From NCBI RefSeq assembly GCF_914768045.1, contig NZ_CAJZCD010000006.1, positions 1 to 64,000 on the forward strand: a stretch of DNA of 64,000 nt, written 5' to 3'. Shown here piece after piece: positions 30,179 to 39,424 of this stretch. The translations under genes were made by a program, and so were the position numbers. Source of the stretch: Snodgrassella communis (GTDB taxonomy: Bacteria; Pseudomonadota; Gammaproteobacteria; Burkholderiales; Neisseriaceae). How positions within the stretch are numbered: the first letter of the stretch is position 1; every line of letters begins with the position of its first letter. The notes under the pieces were generated by a model, which had not been told where the DNA came from, made no database searches, and worked only from the letters and a program-made list of their open reading frames with translations.

Positions 30179-31033
30179 GTGAAACGTATTGTATTGTTTA
30201 TTGTTACCAATTTTGCAGTCATCATTGTTATTAATGTTGTTCTGAATATTCTTTGTGCGCTTTTGGGAATTAAGGTTCATGGCAGTGCTCTGTGCAGTCT
30301 GTTATTGCTGGCCACTGTAGTTGGCTTTACTGGATCTGTTGTTTCTTTGATTATGTCCAAAACGTTGGCACTCAATTCGGTTAATGGTCAAATAATTGGC
30401 CAGCCAAAAACAGCTGCTGAAGCTTGGTTGCTGAATACGGTTGCGAATCTGTCCAGTCAATGGAATATTTCTATGCCGGAAGTGGCTATTTATGATTCGC
30501 CTGAACCAAATGCTTTTGCCACCGGTGCCACATGTAATAGTTCGCTGATTGCTGTCAGTACGGGTTTATTGCACGGTATGTCTCAGGATGAGGTAGAAGC
30601 AGTACTTGCTCATGAAATGGCTCATATTGGCAATGGTGATATGGTGACAATGACATTGTTGCAGGGTGTGGTTAATACTTTTGTTTTTTTCTGGGCTCGT
30701 CGTATTGCAGAGGCTGTGTCCAGAAATGATGATGGTGAGGTGTCCTATAATACTTATTACATGGCGAGTATGATTTTACAGATAACTTTTGGTTTTCTGG
30801 CCAGTCTGGTTGTGATGTGGTTTAGCCGCCATCGCGAATATCGTGCTGATGCTGGTGCAGCCCGTCTGGTGGGGGCTCCGAAAATGATTGCTGCTTTACA
30901 GCGTTTGAAAGGTGAGGTAAGTCATCTGCCAGCCGGTATGTCTGCTATGGGAATTGCCAGCGAAGCTGCTGATTCTCTTTTTAGTACTCATCCTACACTG
31001 GACAACCGGATTAATCACTTGCGTCATATGTGA
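30179..31033 (+). CDS. htpX: Membrane zinc metalloprotease HtpX
   Basis: 284 residues from a GTG at 30179, which follows AAAAGGG by 6 bases; a TTG eight codons upstream is in frame but lacks a site. HtpX degrades damaged membrane proteins under envelope stress. Two N-terminal membrane helices ([20 protein letters not shown] and [19 protein letters not shown]), the zinc motif HEMAH near 139, two further helices, and the third zinc ligand Glu in [13 protein letters not shown] near 222. No regulator site is recognisable upstream. Confidence 0.96.
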   Translation: MKRIVLFIVTNFAVIIVINVVLNILCALLGIKVHGSALCSLLLLATVVGFTGSVVSLIMSKTLALNSVNGQIIGQPKTAAEAWLLNTVANLSSQWNISMPEVAIYDSPEPNAFATGATCNSSLIAVSTGLLHGMSQDEVEAVLAHEMAHIGNGDMVTMTLLQGVVNTFVFFWARRIAEAVSRNDDGEVSYNTYYMASMILQITFGFLASLVVMWFSRHREYRADAGAARLVGAPKMIAALQRLKGEVSHLPAGMSAMGIASEAADSLFSTHPTLDNRINHLRHM

Positions 31034-31379
31034 TTTATTGACTCACTTTGCCAATGGGAGCGTGAGTCAATCCTATGAAAACAGCTATTTATGCAATAAG
31101 GAAAGCGGATTCACGAAGGTATTCAGTTCGAATCGGCAAACTTGTATAAATTTCATCTGGTGGTAAAACATGATACCGATGAGGTTTGTTAACGCTGATT
31201 TCATTTGCAGGCAAAATGTTTGATAACGTATTCTTGAATTAATTGGTCCATATTTTTCCAGACTTGCGATATTGGCAAAAAGTATTCCGATATTTTTTTT
31301 ATTAATATATTCAGCAATTCGAGTTTGGGTAACCGGCCGTTAGCTGAGTAATCTGGCTGAATATGGTGGTTACCCGTTA
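31034..31379. other. Gap after htpX
   Basis: No gene supported. A 9-base inverted repeat TTGACTCAC/GTGAGTCAA around 31038-31070 could be the htpX terminator but lacks a T run. The segment near 31240-31300 has a short frame (IFPDLRYWQKVFRYFF) faintly like the N terminus of IS5-type transposases, too short to call. Confidence 0.5.
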
Positions 31380-31640
31380 AACGTAAGAGTAGATTATGAA
31401 TCGACGCTTAAGGAAATAGTGTATATCAACTGAGGAAGTTAAATGGTATGCTTAATGATTATTTCAACTTTAGCAGCCCATAGCAAAACAGGCATATTAA
31501 ACGGTTTAATTATACGGATTAGGTTATATCTTTTAACTGGTTTGCCATAAACAAGAACGGTAACTAATTAATGGGTTATAGTTCTGGAAGACCTTGTAAG
31601 GCATTAAATAATGTGACTCTGATTGGATATAGGGTGCTAA
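31380..31640 (+). pseudogene. Relic of an IS3-family transposase (OrfB 3' part)
   Basis: From 31380 one frame reads NVRVDYESTLKEIVY, resembling the RVDNGxEFxSK catalytic Asp block. After a frame change, 31454-31640 reads SSP-stop-QNRHIKRFNYTD ... GRPCKALNNVTLIGYR, which matches the C-terminal IS3 pattern P-x-QNAxIERFNRTxR ... RPHESLNxLTPxEY in order and spacing. Three stops interrupt the second segment and the catalytic Glu is Lys. The element is ancient; no inverted repeats or target duplication are visible. It preserves a different part of OrfB than the relic at 19056-19418. Confidence 0.65.
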
Positions 31641-31690
31641 AACAGGCAGCATGGTTCACTAGGGCTATTTATACTATACGTTATTAAATA

Positions 31691-32317
31691 TTAATAAATT
31701 TTTGATTTTTCGGCGTGCTGTTGCATGTATTTTTGTACGGTGTCAACGATTGCTTGTGTTTGTGCGTCTAGTTCCAGATTAATGCAATCATTTACTTGGC
31801 AGCTTCCAAACAGCGTTCGGTTTATGGTTTCGGGAATCAGGTGTACATTAAATTCAGTTCCGGTTACTTCACCGATAGTAAGGCTGCAACCATTGAGGCC
31901 AATAAAGCCTTTGGTGAGGATATAGGGCTTGGTATTGTCGGGAAGGTTAAACCAGATGGTGCGGTTATTCTGGGTATCTTCAATCCGGCTGATGGTGGTG
32001 GTGGTGAAAATATGGCCGCTCATGATATGGCCACCGATTTCATCACCATAACGTGCGGCACGTTCAATGTTGACTGCATCGCCTACTTGCAGCAGCCCCA
32101 GATTGGTTTTAGCCAGACTTTCTGCCATGATATCGAAACATACTTCGTCTCCTTTGATAGATGTGATGGTGAGGCAGCAGCCATTGTTGGCGATGGAGGC
32201 GCCAATACTGAGGTTATCGCTGGCGTTTTCTGGCAGACGTACTTGTAAGGTACGTAGCTGGTGGTGCTCATTAATGGCGGTGACGATGCCTAAACCCTGA
32301 ACGATGCCTGTAAACAT
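31691..32317 (-). CDS. ribE: Riboflavin synthase, alpha subunit
   Basis: 208 residues. Dismutates two 6,7-dimethyl-8-ribityllumazine molecules to riboflavin. It shows the internal two-barrel repeat: the N-terminal half begins MFTGIVQGLG with SIGASIANNGCCLTI, the C-terminal half contains GFIGLNGCSLTIGEV. The trimerising C-terminal helix is present. Unlike many riboflavin genes, no FMN riboswitch is visible upstream; instead the upstream 370 bases are a broken thioesterase gene ending 13 bases before the ATG. Confidence 0.96.
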   Translation of the reverse strand: MFTGIVQGLGIVTAINEHHQLRTLQVRLPENASDNLSIGASIANNGCCLTITSIKGDEVCFDIMAESLAKTNLGLLQVGDAVNIERAARYGDEIGGHIMSGHIFTTTTISRIEDTQNNRTIWFNLPDNTKPYILTKGFIGLNGCSLTIGEVTGTEFNVHLIPETINRTLFGSCQVNDCINLELDAQTQAIVDTVQKYMQQHAEKSKIY

Positions 32318-32329
32318 TTATTTCAACTT

Positions 32330-32700
32330 TCAATAATAATCAGTGTATGGTTTGTGTTTGGTTTCCGCAGTTTTTAAACGCGCTTCTTTGCGAAAAATGC
32401 CTTTCTGAAAACGACATGCCTGTTTTTTACTGTTGATACATAGTAGGGGTACTACTGTGGGTTGCTATTTTTATCAATGGTTACGATATTGAAATAGCAG
32501 CTATTGGTATGGCGGACGGAGCATTGCAGACTGTCCTGTGCTTGAATCCGGATGCCAGTGTCTATGCTGGTACGTTTGACATGGTTAACAGAGACGTAAA
32601 AGGTAAGGTGTTCGCTGGCGTGTATGGATACCTGTTCGACGAATAATGTTACTACAAATTTGCCAGAATAACGACTGGGACAGGCATAAACTACCTAAAC
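32330..32700 (-). pseudogene. Acyl-CoA thioesterase (YciA-like) pseudogene
   Basis: Reading on the minus strand gives VVYACPSRYSGKFVVTLFVE, HLTFYVSVNHVKRTSIDTGI, SVRHTNSCYFNIVTIDKNSN, then a stop at 32452-32454. The adjacent frame continues PTVVPLLCIN ... KQACRFQKGIFRKEARLKTA and ends with TGA at 32330-32332. In order these match the hotdog acyl-CoA hydrolase family (AYACASRYSG-YVVT, LTFYASVNYVGRTSM, VRHTNSCYFTMVA, PTPVPPL). The N-terminal portion with the NxxGxxHGG catalytic motif is gone, a TAG lies near 32695-32697, a few residues are deleted, and there is one frameshift. A dead gene whose 3' end abuts ribE. Confidence 0.82.
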
Positions 32701-32907
32701 CAGCAGTTTGTGTATATTGCTGCTATGTACGTCACTATAAAAATTTGCTCATGCTGAGAAATATAAGAACGGACATGGAGGGTGGATGTTGCCACTTTAT
32801 GGTGGCAATGACGTTGTTATCATGAGATTACCTCTTGAGATTATCTCTGATGTATGCGTTATTTAATGTCTCGCTGTAAATGTTGTTTGTTTTGATAGAA
32901 TCCGTAG
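32701..32907. other. Intergenic, probable corA 3' region
   Basis: No open frame. A 7-base inverted repeat TTGCCAC/GTGGCAA (32789-32808) lies about 100 bases past the corA stop and could be a weak terminator, though no T run follows on the minus strand. Confidence 0.4.
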
Positions 32908-33984
32908 TTATAACCAATGTTTTCTATAAAAATATGTTAGTAGGCTAATGATTAAAGTTGCCATAAGGCTGAGTACTACATAGTAGCTATAGTGCCAGTG
33001 CAGCTCAGGCATGTTGTCAAAATTCATGCCATATATGCCGGTTAAGACATTCAGTGGCATGACGATTATGGTAAACACGGTGAGCATGCGCATTTGTTCA
33101 TTAAGGTGGTTGGATTGATAGGACAGGTGAACATCCATCATGCCCATTACGGTGTCGCGCGCGCTGTCAAGGGTTTCCATTAGTTGCTGGGTGTGGTCGT
33201 AAACATCCAGTAAATAGACGTGTATGTCTTTGGTGAACAGTGGAAATTCATTATGTACGATACGGCCGACAATATCTCGAATGGGGGACAGGGTACGCCG
33301 TAAGTTGATGGCATCACGTTTCAGTTGATGGATGGAAACCAACAGGTTTTTATTTTTGTTGCTAAATAGCTGTTTATCCAAACCTTCGACACGATTATCA
33401 AATTCATCTACTGTAACGAAGTAATCATCAACAATTCGATCCAATAATGAGTAAGCAAGAAAATCAATGCCTTTGTTATAGATTTCGCTGTAATTGTACT
33501 GGATATATTCGCGGATTACTTCTAGTAGTCCCAGGGGTTCGAACTGAAAGGTGATGATGTAGTTTTGGCCGATGATGATGTATATCTGGTTGTATTGCAG
33601 TTTCTGTTTTTTATAGGCAAAGACACGTGCAGCCACAAACAGATAATGTCCGTAATTTTCGATTTTAGGACGTTGTTTGCGACTAAGTATGTCTTCCATT
33701 GCCAGTTCGTGGATGTTGAATATCTGTAATAGCTGGTGTAGCTGTTCATTATCGGTAATGCCGATTAAATGAATCCATGTAAGGCTATCTTTTGTAGGGG
33801 CCGGGATATTTTTATTGGATATATCCGCGCCGGTATAGCTGTGACTATGCAGTTGTCTGGATGTAATCCGGATAATAGACAGTGATTGTGTTGGCATGCC
33901 GCTGATGTTGCTGCGATGTGCCAGACTGGGCAGACTGTGTGTCTGAGCTAGTTTATTACTGGAAGCATGTGGCGGTATATTCAT
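32908..33984 (-). CDS. corA: Magnesium/cobalt transporter CorA
   Basis: 358 residues. Pentameric Mg2+ channel. The N-terminal cytoplasmic domain begins after about 60 poorly conserved residues (TWIHLIGITDNEQLHQLLQI). The long stalk helix precedes two C-terminal membrane helices, with the selectivity motif GMN in TGIYGMNFDNMPELHW at the end of the first and a basic C-terminal tail (YFYRKHWL). It lies 24 bases downstream of ppx on the same strand, so cotranscription is likely. The N-terminal extension makes the exact start less certain. Confidence 0.93.
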   Translation of the reverse strand: MNIPPHASSNKLAQTHSLPSLAHRSNISGMPTQSLSIIRITSRQLHSHSYTGADISNKNIPAPTKDSLTWIHLIGITDNEQLHQLLQIFNIHELAMEDILSRKQRPKIENYGHYLFVAARVFAYKKQKLQYNQIYIIIGQNYIITFQFEPLGLLEVIREYIQYNYSEIYNKGIDFLAYSLLDRIVDDYFVTVDEFDNRVEGLDKQLFSNKNKNLLVSIHQLKRDAINLRRTLSPIRDIVGRIVHNEFPLFTKDIHVYLLDVYDHTQQLMETLDSARDTVMGMMDVHLSYQSNHLNEQMRMLTVFTIIVMPLNVLTGIYGMNFDNMPELHWHYSYYVVLSLMATLIISLLTYFYRKHWL

Positions 33985-34008
33985 GGGACATCCTTGACTA
34001 AATAGGGA

Positions 34009-35508
34009 TCAAATAGCCCTGATTTCTAGCTGTAAGCCAATTTTGTGCCATAAAGCTGATTCCTGCAATAAGACACTTGCGGTCAGGGGGTTGTGAGTTA
34101 GCCATTCTGTGCCTGTGCTGATTACTAGTTGTTTGGTGCCTTTGTGATAGTGGATATTGCACTGGTTTACGGGTATCTGAATATTTTGTCGAGACCGGCA
34201 GAATAATGCAGCTAGCCGCAGTGAAAGTATGCTCAGCCACAACATTTCCTGCTGGATAAATTCGGCAATTTTACGCAGATCTCCACGTTGTCCCAGTACC
34301 ATGGTAGCAAGTATGTGCTGTTCTTTACGAGAAAAGCCGGGCATATCAGCCTGCTCAAGGATATAGGCGGCATGTTTGTGAAAGCCGGTATGGGAAATGT
34401 CCAGACCGATTTCGTGTAGTTGGGCAGCCCAGCGTATATACTGTTGCCACTGTTCTAGATGATCCGGAGTCACGGCGGCAGTTAGATGGCTGAATATCAC
34501 CTGCGCCAGAGTGGCTACTCTGTGTGCCTGAGCAGTATCAACATGGTAACGTTTCTGAAAATCGGTAATAGTTTGGTTGCGCATGTCGTCGCCTAGTTGG
34601 CGCCCGATCATGTCATAAAATACACCATCACGTAGTGCTGCATCAGTGATGGTCATTTCGCTGATGTTCAGTTCGGCAAAAGCTGCAATCATAACGGCCA
34701 GACCACCAGCAAAAACATCCATCCGGTCTGTTTTTAATCCTTCCAGTTTGGCTTTTTTGATGCTGCCTGCTGCTATGATGTGATTAGCGATTTTGTGCAT
34801 TTGTGTGGCGGTGATGGCATCAGTGGATTCGTCACCAATAGCAATAACATCGCGAATGGAACGTGCCGAACCAGATGTACCGATAGCATATTTCCAGCCT
34901 ATATTTTTTAGTGCAACAGAGATACGCTGAATTTCAGCACGGGCACTGTTAACTGCTGCCTGAAAATTCTTGTTATTTATTTTACCGCGAGGGAAGAAAC
35001 GCATACTGTAGGATACGCAGCCTAGGTTGAGGCTTTCGGTGATGGCTGGCTGTAAGTCATGCCCGATGACAAATTCAGTTGAACCACCACCGATATCGAT
35101 TACCAGCATGTTTTCATCTTTGGGTGGGAGGGTATGCACAACGCCGGTGTAAATCAGGCGTGCCTCTTCACGCCCGGCAATAATATCAATGGGAAAACCT
35201 AGTTTTGCTTCGGCCTGCGGGATAAACTGGCTGATATTTTTGGCCACACGAAAAGTGTTGGTTGCAACAACCCGTACCTGATCGGGTTTAAAGCCACGTA
35301 GCCTTTCTCCGAATCTGGCCAGACAGTTTAATGCACGTTGCTGGGAAGCCTGATCAAGATTTTTTTGCTCGTCTAGTCCAGCAGCTAAACGCACCATTTC
35401 TTTGATGGAATCTACTACTTGTAGGTGCCCGCTCTGATTATGGCAAATCTGGAGCCGAAAACTATTGGAACCAAGGTCTATAGTGGCGAGCATGTCTTGC
35501 GCTGTCAT
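34009..35508 (-). CDS. ppx: Exopolyphosphatase (Ppx/GppA family)
   Basis: 499 residues. Removes terminal phosphates from polyphosphate; family members also act on pppGpp. The first phosphate loop LATIDLGSNSFRLQI is at 7-21 and the second, VIDIGGGSTEFVIG, near 142; the actin-like fold is complete. The C-terminal half is the HD-like helical domain (RVATLAQVIFSHL, AAQLHEIGLDISHTGFHKHA). With ppk2 in the same window it covers both use and breakdown of polyphosphate. Whether it prefers polyphosphate or pppGpp cannot be told. corA follows at 24 bases. Confidence 0.93.
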   Translation of the reverse strand: MTAQDMLATIDLGSNSFRLQICHNQSGHLQVVDSIKEMVRLAAGLDEQKNLDQASQQRALNCLARFGERLRGFKPDQVRVVATNTFRVAKNISQFIPQAEAKLGFPIDIIAGREEARLIYTGVVHTLPPKDENMLVIDIGGGSTEFVIGHDLQPAITESLNLGCVSYSMRFFPRGKINNKNFQAAVNSARAEIQRISVALKNIGWKYAIGTSGSARSIRDVIAIGDESTDAITATQMHKIANHIIAAGSIKKAKLEGLKTDRMDVFAGGLAVMIAAFAELNISEMTITDAALRDGVFYDMIGRQLGDDMRNQTITDFQKRYHVDTAQAHRVATLAQVIFSHLTAAVTPDHLEQWQQYIRWAAQLHEIGLDISHTGFHKHAAYILEQADMPGFSRKEQHILATMVLGQRGDLRKIAEFIQQEMLWLSILSLRLAALFCRSRQNIQIPVNQCNIHYHKGTKQLVISTGTEWLTHNPLTASVLLQESALWHKIGLQLEIRAI

Positions 35509-35862
35509 AATGAAAATGTTTTAGCTTCAGATAAGTATAATGTTACCGTATAGCAGACATCATCGCCATGAATGCCTGCGCTGTACTATGTCAATAAGAG
35601 AAAATACACAAGTAATAGTCTGTTTTTGCGACAGTATGAGTTGCTTTATTCTTAAGAAGATTGATGATCAGTGATAGGGAAAATTGCTGAATTAAGCAAA
35701 TAAAAGATTTTTGCAGGTGATATGTGGCTATAAAGTTATTTTATCGGCTGGCAGAATAAACAGATGTAAATAAGACCGTTACACTGGCAGGATGAACGTA
35801 CAGGTTTGGCTTGTATCCTGAGTAACGGTCTTGATGAGTTAGCTTGATGCTACTATGGCTGA
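35509..35862. other. Gap between ppx and glnA
   Basis: 354 bases with no open frame of note. It holds the long stem-loop after glnA (35772-35832) and should hold the ppx promoter, which I could not pinpoint. Confidence 0.5.
35772..35832 (-). terminator. Long two-part stem-loop downstream of glnA
   Basis: Outer perfect 11-base stem AAGACCGTTAC/GTAACGGTCTT (35772-35782 and 35822-35832) enclosing an inner CAGGAT/ATCCTG pair. On the minus strand the outer stem is followed only by a short ATTTA tail, so it is not a textbook intrinsic terminator. It begins about 30 bases past the glnA stop and may act as terminator, 3'-end stabiliser or small RNA. Confidence 0.6.
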
Positions 35863-37281
35863 TTACAGGCTGTAATACATTTCAAATTCAAGTGGGTGTG
35901 GAGCCATGCGAATACATTTTACATCTTCGCTCTTGAATTCGATGTAGCTATCGATCCAGTCTTGGCTGAATACTCCTCCACGGGTAAGAAATTCGTGGTC
36001 AGCTTTAAGGGCATCCAGTGCTTCTTCCAGAGATGCACATACGGTTGGTACTAAGGCATCTTCTTCTGGTGGTAGGTCGTACAGGTTTTTATCTGATGGG
36101 TCACCCGGATGAATTTTGTTCTGGATACCATCCAGACCGGCCATTAATAGTGCAGCGAAAGCCAGATAAGGATTAGCGGTAGGATCTGGAAAGCGTGCTT
36201 CGATACGGCGTGCTTTTGAGCTGGCTACATACGGAATGCGGATAGATGCCGAACGGTTTTTGGCAGAGTAAGCCAGTTTGGTTGGCGCTTCAAAATGCGG
36301 TACCAGACGTTTGTAGGAGTTGGTTGACGGGTTGGTTAATGCATTCAGTGCTTTGGCATGTTTGATGATGCCACCAATGTAATATAACGCTAAGTCAGAC
36401 AGACCTGCATAGCCATCGCCGGAAAACAAGTTCTGTCCGTCTTTCCAGATAGATTGATGCACATGCATTCCAGAACCATTATCTCCCATAATGGGTTTTG
36501 GCATAAAGGTAGCTGTTTTACCAAAATTGTGCGCTACATTCTGAATGACGTATTTCATGTCCTGAGTCCAGTCAGCCCGACGCACCAAGGTATTGAAGCG
36601 GGTGCCGATTTCCATCTGACCAGCCGTTGCAACTTCATGGTGATGTACTTCAACGGGGATACCTATGGCTTCTAATGTCTGGGTGCAGGCAGAACGTAAA
36701 TCCTGACCGGAATCAACTGGTGCAACTGGGAAATAACCACCTTTAACACCTGGGCGGTGGCCGGTATTCTGGCCATCATAAGATTCGCCACTAGACCATG
36801 CTGCTTCTTCGGAATGAATTTTGTAACGTGTGCCGCTCATGTCGGTTTGCCACTCTATGCCGTCAAACACGAAAAATTCTGGTTCTGGGCCAAAGAAAGC
36901 GGTATCACCGATGCCGGTGGATTTCAAGTAGGCTTCAGCACGTTTGGCGATGGAGCGCGGATCGCGATCATAACCTTGTCCATTAGCTGGATCGATGACA
37001 TCACAGGTTAAAACGACGGTAGTATCATCGTAAAATGGATCAATGAATGCTGTTGATGCATCTGGTTTCAGAGTCATATCAGAAGCCTGAATACCTTTCC
37101 AGCCACCGATAGATGAACCATCAAAAGCCTGACCGTTTTCAAACCATTCTTCAGGGTCTTCCAGTACAATCCGGGCAGGTACGGATACGTGTTGCTGTTT
37201 GCCTTTGGTATCGGTAAAACGCAAATCTATAAATTTGGCTTCGTTTTCTTCAATCAGGTTAACTACATTTTTTACTGACAT
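35863..37281 (-). CDS. glnA: Glutamine synthetase, type I
   Basis: 472 residues, full length for GSI-beta. Makes glutamine from glutamate and ammonia. The beta-grasp N-terminal region contains [16 protein letters not shown] near 54; metal-binding segments include [11 protein letters not shown] near 132 and GSGMHVHQS near 268; the ATP-binding NRSASIRIP follows near 345. The adenylylation Tyr is present in [10 protein letters not shown] near 402, so regulation by GlnE is expected. The 5' leader has a small hairpin (37303-37321). A single gene with its own 3' structure. Confidence 0.98.
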   Translation of the reverse strand: MSVKNVVNLIEENEAKFIDLRFTDTKGKQQHVSVPARIVLEDPEEWFENGQAFDGSSIGGWKGIQASDMTLKPDASTAFIDPFYDDTTVVLTCDVIDPANGQGYDRDPRSIAKRAEAYLKSTGIGDTAFFGPEPEFFVFDGIEWQTDMSGTRYKIHSEEAAWSSGESYDGQNTGHRPGVKGGYFPVAPVDSGQDLRSACTQTLEAIGIPVEVHHHEVATAGQMEIGTRFNTLVRRADWTQDMKYVIQNVAHNFGKTATFMPKPIMGDNGSGMHVHQSIWKDGQNLFSGDGYAGLSDLALYYIGGIIKHAKALNALTNPSTNSYKRLVPHFEAPTKLAYSAKNRSASIRIPYVASSKARRIEARFPDPTANPYLAFAALLMAGLDGIQNKIHPGDPSDKNLYDLPPEEDALVPTVCASLEEALDALKADHEFLTRGGVFSQDWIDSYIEFKSEDVKCIRMAPHPLEFEMYYSL

Positions 37282-37877
37282 TTCAGGACTCCCATTAAGG
37301 TCTGGAGAGTAGGGTACTCTCTTTTTAAGTTAATTTGATTCTGCCACAATCGCTTTGTAAAAAAAATGCACTGATGTAAAAAAAAAGCCTTTTTTTATCG
37401 TCTCTTAAATTATTTTTTTTAAAACAATTTGTTATATATCTTCACTCTGGTTTGTATCAGATTTCGTAAACTATCAGCTGATGTTATTAGGGGGTAGTGG
37501 CTGTCTGGCTGTTTTAAGTAGATGCGATAAACTATGGGCTGAGTTGGTTTGTTTCAGTTTTGATCTGTTGATGGAATGTGTCACTTTGTATTTGCTGATG
37601 AATGAGAAGCAGAATTAGTGAGTGATGTGACCGGATAGCAGTCATCATAGGAGGCTGCGCCACTACTTCAGCGATGAGCTGGTGGTGTTTGAAACGCTGT
37701 ATCTGTGCAAGACAATACACTGGTTTGAATTTAATCTATACATCAAAATAATTGATTTTTTCTTCGCGCTGTGCTGATTCTGATATTCTGAATCTTAGGT
37801 AATCAATTATTGTCTGATAAAGATTGCTGTTTTGCTATTCGTGAGCGTAGGCTGGATAATAGGGACAATTTTTACAC
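37282..37877. other. Gap between glnA and aroE
   Basis: About 600 bases. Near glnA there is a GAGAGTA/TACTCTC hairpin (37303-37321) in its leader and several A/T tracts. The middle contains open frames of up to 62 codons on the minus strand (37532-37720) with no ribosome site or family resemblance. A 17-base word shared with 19433-19449 lies at 37512-37528. Nothing else is recognisable. Confidence 0.5.
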
Positions 37878-38699
37878 ATGAGGGGGAGAAGAAAGGTGTT
37901 TGTCGTTTTTGGTAATCCAATAGCGCATAGCCGCTCTCCGCAAATACATCAGGCTTTTGCTGCTCAGGAGAGACGTAAGTTAATTTATGAGCGATGTTTG
38001 GTTCCATTTGATGAATTTGCAAAAACTGCACGCGATTTTTTTGTTACAGGCGGAATTGGAGCCAATGTTACAGTGCCTTTTAAACACGAAGCTTTCGAAT
38101 TAGCTGATATATTGACAGCACGGGCACAGGCGGCTAAAGCGGTTAACACGCTGTTTTGGCGCGACGGGCATTTATTAGGGGACAATACTGATGGTATCGG
38201 GCTGGTTCGGGCAATTGAGGAGTTAATGTCATTCTCGTTGCATGACAAGCATATCTTATTGCTAGGTGCCGGTGGGGCTGCCTGTGGGGTAATTCAGCCG
38301 CTTTTGCAGCAACAGCCTGCGTCGCTAACTATTGCTAACCGCTCTGTAGATAAAGCACAGGCATTGGCACAGGCGCATCAGGTGAACTGGTGTAAATTAA
38401 ACCAGATTGAACCGCATTATGATGTGATAATTAATGCGACCTCTGGCAGTTTACATGGACAGGAATTACCTGTGCCGTCCGCTGTACTGGCGCGGGCACA
38501 ACTGGTATTCGATATGATGTATGCGCGAAAGCTCACTCCTTTTTTGCTTCAGGCACAGGCCGCCGGATGTTCTCAGTTGGCTGATGGTCTGGGTATGTTG
38601 GTCGCACAGGCTGCGGCTTCGTATGAGTTGTGGCATGGATTCAGACCAGATATCAGATCGGTGACTAGTCAGATTCGTGTTGAGATGGAGCAGGCATGA
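37878..38699 (+). CDS. aroE: Shikimate dehydrogenase
   Basis: 273 residues from the ATG at 37878. Reduces 3-dehydroshikimate with NADPH. Substrate-binding residues lie in FGNPIAHSRSPQIHQAF, the catalytic Lys in NVTVPFKHEAFE, and the Rossmann motif is GAGGAA (LLLGAGGAACGV near 127). The start is uncertain: the ATG has no ribosome site, while a GTG at 37896 is preceded by GGGGGAGAAGAAAG and would give a typical VFVVFGNPIAHS start. Overlaps mtgA by 4 bases (ATGA), so the two are coupled. Confidence 0.95.
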   Translation: MRGRRKVFVVFGNPIAHSRSPQIHQAFAAQERRKLIYERCLVPFDEFAKTARDFFVTGGIGANVTVPFKHEAFELADILTARAQAAKAVNTLFWRDGHLLGDNTDGIGLVRAIEELMSFSLHDKHILLLGAGGAACGVIQPLLQQQPASLTIANRSVDKAQALAQAHQVNWCKLNQIEPHYDVIINATSGSLHGQELPVPSAVLARAQLVFDMMYARKLTPFLLQAQAAGCSQLADGLGMLVAQAAASYELWHGFRPDIRSVTSQIRVEMEQA

Positions 38700-39391
38700 G
38701 CATAGTGCGCAATTTTTTAATTATACTGGTAACGATATTTTTGCTATTTAATGCTTATGTGTATGGTAGTCTGTTGACATATCGTGCTGTGGCGCCACAT
38801 CGTACTATGTTTATGCTATTGCGTATGCATGAGCTGGCTACAACTCATCCTGATACTCAATTAAATTATCAGTGGGTAGCTTATAACCGGATTTCGCCTA
38901 ATCTGAAAAAAGCCCTGATTGCTTCGGAAGATGCTCGCTTTGCCGAGCATGATGGTTTTGACTGGAATGGTATTCGCACAGCAATTAAGAAAAATGAACA
39001 TCAGGGCAGGATTAAGGCTGGTGGTTCAACTATCAGCCAGCAATTAGCAAAAAATCTGTTTTTGTCTGAAAGTCGACATTACTGGCGCAAGGCAGAAGAA
39101 GCGGTGATTACTTCTTTGCTGGAGGCTACGACTAATAAAGACCGAATTTTTACTTTATATCTGAATGTAATAGAATGGGGCTATGGGGTATTCGGAGCAG
39201 AAGCTGCGAGTGAAACTATATATGGGCGGACGGCAATGCAATTGTCTGCGCAACAGGCAGCGAAGCTGGCTGCACGTGTACCCAGACCACTTTATTACGT
39301 CGATCATCCACACGATCAGGAAATCCGTCGTAAAGCCAATGTGATTTTACGGCGGATGGGGTCAGCGCAATTGCCGGATAACGATCAGTAA
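38696..39391 (+). CDS. mtgA: Monofunctional peptidoglycan glycosyltransferase
   Basis: 231 residues. Polymerises lipid II into glycan strands. One N-terminal membrane anchor (5-25) and a single GT51 domain with the motifs SEDARFAEHDGFDWNGI near 78, GGSTISQQLAKNLFLS near 108, RKAEEAVITSLLE near 133 and LYLNVIEWGYGVFG near 153. No transpeptidase domain, unlike PBP1A. Its ATG overlaps the aroE stop, as in Neisseria, where aroE and mtgA are also adjacent. Confidence 0.96.
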   Translation: MSIVRNFLIILVTIFLLFNAYVYGSLLTYRAVAPHRTMFMLLRMHELATTHPDTQLNYQWVAYNRISPNLKKALIASEDARFAEHDGFDWNGIRTAIKKNEHQGRIKAGGSTISQQLAKNLFLSESRHYWRKAEEAVITSLLEATTNKDRIFTLYLNVIEWGYGVFGAEAASETIYGRTAMQLSAQQAAKLAARVPRPLYYVDHPHDQEIRRKANVILRRMGSAQLPDNDQ

Positions 39392-39424
39392 TAAACGGTA
39401 TATATAATAATAATTTGAACCGAA

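Noticed and set aside
31240-31300. IFPDLRYWQKVFRYFF resembles the N terminus of IS5-type transposases
   Set aside because: Too short and isolated. It may be part of the neighbouring IS3-type relic or chance.
32318-32700. FMN riboswitch ahead of ribE
   Set aside because: No RFN-like conserved stems were found; the region is explained by the thioesterase relic.
37320-37480. Sigma-54 promoter upstream of glnA
   Set aside because: TGGCAGAATC is present on the minus strand, but the required GC at the -12 element is missing.
37532-37720. 62-codon minus-strand frame between glnA and aroE
   Set aside because: No start signal, no recognised motif, and His/Gln-rich composition typical of antisense or noncoding reading.
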